Origin: Nitrospira sp. UBA2083
GTDB lineage: Bacteria; Nitrospirota; Nitrospiria; Nitrospirales; Nitrospiraceae
Assembly (NCBI GenBank): GCA_002331625.1
Contig: DCZN01000080.1
Span: forward strand, 142,443-151,865
Direction: 5' to 3'
Length of the DNA stretch: 9,423 bases
Below, piece by piece: positions 8,022-9,423 of the stretch. The notes under the pieces were generated by a model, which searched no databases, was not told where the DNA came from, and saw only the letters and a list, made by a program, of their open reading frames with translations. Each line of letters opens with the position of its first letter. Within the stretch, counting starts at the first letter, position 1. The position numbers were made by a program, and so were the translations under genes.

Positions 8022-8028
8022 AAGGGAG
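8022..8028 (+). promoter_or_regulatory. Ribosome binding site that fixes the TTG start of hydD
   Basis: AAGGGAG lies six bases before the TTG at 8035, ideal spacing. The in-frame ATG at 8011 runs into TGA after three codons, and the ATG at 8019 is in another frame, so TTG is the only supported start. Confidence 0.75.
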
Positions 8029-8034
8029 AACGAG

Positions 8035-8865
8035 TTGGATCGATCGAAGGGGATCAGTGGGAGTGACAGGCCCAAGTTGGCTGTCTTCAAATTCGCCTCT
8101 TGTGATGGGTGCCAGCTCAGCATCTTGAATCTCGAAGAAGACCTCCTGGCCTTGGGCCAGGCGTTGGACATCGCGTATTTTCCTGAAGCCTCCAGCGACC
8201 TGAATCCGGGCCCATACGATATTGCGCTGGTAGAGGGATCCATCACAACGGCAGAGGATGCCCGTCGCATTCTGTCGCTGCGGCAGCAAACGAAGGGGTT
8301 GATCACCATTGGCGCCTGTGCCACAGCTGGTGGGATTCAGGCCTTGCGCAACTGGGCCGATGTCGAAGCATTCAAGCGGGCGGTTTATCCCAGCCCAGAA
8401 TTTATTCAGAGTCTCACTACGTCCACGCCCATCTCCGAACATGTCTCTGTGGACTTCGAATTGTGGGGCTGTCCGATCAATAAAGACCAACTGCTTCGCG
8501 TCATCACAGACTTACTGGCTGGAGTGCAGCCTCACTTGCCCACCGATAGTGTCTGTCTGGAGTGCAAGCGGCGGGGGAATGTCTGTGTACTGGTTGCGAA
8601 GGGGCTGCCTTGTCTCGGTCCGGTGACCAGAACCGGCTGCGGCGCGATCTGCCCCAGCATAGGCCGGGACTGCTACGGCTGCTTCGGTCCCACCGAGGGT
8701 GCTCGAAAAGGACCGGGCCTTCCCCCCAACACATCCTCGCTCGCGAATTATTTTCATGGCAACCTGCAACTGATCCCGGTTGAGATCCTACGTCGCTTTC
8801 GGGGCATCAATGGGTATACAGCCTCATTCAAGCAAGAAAGCGAGAAATGGGACAAGAAGACGTGA
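8035..8865 (+). CDS. hydD: Group 3b [NiFe] hydrogenase delta (small) subunit
   Basis: This small subunit, related to the 20-kDa NuoB-type subunit of complex I, relays electrons from the NiFe site in HydA towards HydB/HydG. It has 276 residues. The proximal 4Fe-4S cluster ligands appear to be Cys23 and Cys26 (FASCDGCQLSIL), Cys95 (TIGACATAGG) and Cys146 (ELWGCPINK). A C-terminal cysteine-rich block supplies further clusters: Cys174, 177, 184, 193, 202, 206, 213 and 216, in CLECKRRGNVC, GLPCLGPVTRTGCGAICPS and RDCYGCFGPTEGARKGPG. No twin-arginine signal peptide is present, in keeping with a cytosolic enzyme and unlike membrane uptake hydrogenases. Translation starts at TTG, supported by AAGGGAG upstream. 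The gene is separated from hydG by 119 bp and from hydA by 136 bp, gaps larger than expected for an operon of tightly interacting subunits. Confidence 0.94.
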   Translation: MDRSKGISGSDRPKLAVFKFASCDGCQLSILNLEEDLLALGQALDIAYFPEASSDLNPGPYDIALVEGSITTAEDARRILSLRQQTKGLITIGACATAGGIQALRNWADVEAFKRAVYPSPEFIQSLTTSTPISEHVSVDFELWGCPINKDQLLRVITDLLAGVQPHLPTDSVCLECKRRGNVCVLVAKGLPCLGPVTRTGCGAICPSIGRDCYGCFGPTEGARKGPGLPPNTSSLANYFHGNLQLIPVEILRRFRGINGYTASFKQESEKWDKKT

Positions 8866-8891
8866 GGGGTAAGGGGTGAAGGGTGAGGGGG
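8866..8891 (+). repeat. Four G-tracts directly after hydD (G-quadruplex motif)
   Basis: Beginning at the base after the hydD stop codon, G-tracts lie at 8866-8869, 8873-8876, 8881-8883 and 8887-8891, separated by TAA, TGAA and TGA. This fits the canonical quadruplex pattern of four runs of at least three G with loops of one to seven bases. It also reads as a decayed tandem repeat with a unit near GGGGTGA. The G-rich strand is the coding strand, so the mRNA would carry it. Confidence 0.7.
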
Positions 8892-8901
8892 TAGGTATCA
8901 G

Positions 8902-8911
8902 ACGTGAAGCG
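8902..8911 (+). repeat. Third copy of the CGTGAAGCG word
   Basis: ACGTGAAGCG here is identical to 7938-7947 in the hydG-hydD gap, whose 9-base core recurs inverted at 7987-7995. Three copies of a 9-mer confined to two adjacent gaps suggest a dispersed intergenic repeat family rather than chance. Confidence 0.55.
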
Positions 8912-8962
8912 TAAAACCTGTTATCTGGATGAATGCTGTCACCTGATGACCTCGTGCTGTAG

Positions 8963-8979
8963 CTTCGTAGAATACGAAG
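8963..8979 (+). other. Perfect hairpin ahead of hydA
   Basis: CTTCGTA (8963-8969) and TACGAAG (8973-8979) form a perfect seven-base-pair stem with a three-base GAA loop. It ends 22 bases before the hydA ATG and is followed by GAGAGAG, the only plausible ribosome binding region. No T-run follows, so it is not an intrinsic terminator. It could mark an mRNA processing site or stabilise the 5' end of a hydA transcript; this is inference. Confidence 0.5.
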
Positions 8980-9001
8980 TGGCGAGAGAGTCGGATAGCC
9001 A

Positions 9002-9423
9002 ATGAGTCAAGAAACACCAAGAACAAGAACGATCGCCGTCGATCTGGTGGCGCGTGTTGAGGGGGAGGGTGCGCTTCGTGTCACCGTGAAGGATGGAACC
9101 GTCCAGGATGTCGAACTGAAGATCTTCGAACCGCCGAGGTTTTTCGAGGCCTTCCTGCAGGGACGGCATTACGAAGAAGTGCCCGATATCGTCGCACGCA
9201 TCTGCGGCATTTGCCCTGTGGCGTATCAGATGAGCGCTGTCCATGCACTTGAGCAGATTTTCGGCTTGCGTGTCGAGGGAGCGTTGCGCGACCTGCGGAG
9301 GCTTCTTTACTGCGGGGAGTGGATCGAGAGCCATGCGCTGCACGTCTATATGCTGCAGGCTCCGGACTTCCTCGGCTACGAGAGTGGCATCGCAATGGCC
9401 AAGGATCACGCCGGCGTGGTGAC
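9002..9423 (+). CDS. hydA: Group 3b [NiFe] hydrogenase alpha (large, NiFe-binding) subunit, N-terminal part, cut by window edge
   Basis: This catalytic subunit carries the NiFe centre where H2 is split or formed. The first 140 codons are present; the rest of a roughly 420-residue protein, including the C-terminal CxxC ligands, lies beyond the edge. RVEGEG (18-23) is the conserved N-terminal block. The first NiFe-binding motif is RICGICP (66-72) with ligands Cys68 and Cys71, followed by [16 protein letters not shown]. The position that is His in the common RxCGxCxxxH pattern is Tyr75 here. [20 protein letters not shown] (43-62) and [20 protein letters not shown] further match group 3 large subunits. 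The start is ATG; the best upstream purine stretch, GAGAGAG, is somewhat distant. Identity is firm; group 3b is inferred mainly from the beta-gamma-delta-alpha gene set. Confidence 0.94.
   Translation, partial: MSQETPRTRTIAVDLVARVEGEGALRVTVKDGTVQDVELKIFEPPRFFEAFLQGRHYEEVPDIVARICGICPVAYQMSAVHALEQIFGLRVEGALRDLRRLLYCGEWIESHALHVYMLQAPDFLGYESGIAMAKDHAGVV

Noticed and set aside
8008..8490. A 160-codon minus-strand frame over the hydD start
   Set aside because: It overlaps the proximal-cluster cysteine region of hydD, which is unmistakable, and shows no domain of its own.

Overview
The window looks like a GC-rich, Gram-negative-type bacterial chromosome, and the best guess is a Nitrospira, possibly a comammox relative. 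Two things support this: a trehalose/glycogen (treX/glgX-treY-treZ) gene set, and a cytosolic group 3b [NiFe] hydrogenase with subunits in the order beta-gamma-delta-alpha, a type reported from comammox Nitrospira. Intergenic gaps full of short degenerate repeats also fit, from memory of such genomes. The assignment is an inference, because no rRNA or other taxonomic marker is present.

Region 1 (1-5832) is carbohydrate storage. A glycogen debranching enzyme (GlgX/TreX type) runs leftward off the window edge and is cut there. It is divergent from treZ (malto-oligosyltrehalose trehalohydrolase) and treY (malto-oligosyltrehalose synthase), with 147 bp between the start codons. Together these enzymes give the TreXYZ route. 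The debrancher makes linear alpha-1,4-glucans from glycogen, TreY turns the reducing-end linkage into a trehalosyl end, and TreZ releases trehalose. The catalytic Asp/Glu/Asp residues of TreZ and TreY are all visible.

Region 2 (5833-9423) is the hydrogenase, same strand as treZY: hydB (two ferredoxin-like 4Fe-4S motifs), hydG (FAD/NAD(P)-binding reductase with a C-terminal 2Fe-2S motif), hydD (small subunit, 12 cysteines in cluster-like positions) and hydA (large, NiFe-binding subunit, cut at the right edge after its first NiFe motif). These make a soluble H2:NAD(P)+ oxidoreductase, often called sulfhydrogenase.

None of the genes is novel. The more unusual material lies between or at the ends of the hydrogenase genes: a hairpin followed by a seven-codon reading frame with an excellent ribosome binding site ahead of hydB; a heptad repeat forming the 3' end of hydB; an interleaved inverted-repeat structure (possible pseudoknot) between hydG and hydD; and a four-tract G-quadruplex motif plus a perfect hairpin between hydD and hydA. 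The 9-base word CGTGAAGCG occurs three times in the two large gaps. I found no tRNA, rRNA, insertion sequence, CRISPR array or frameshifted gene.
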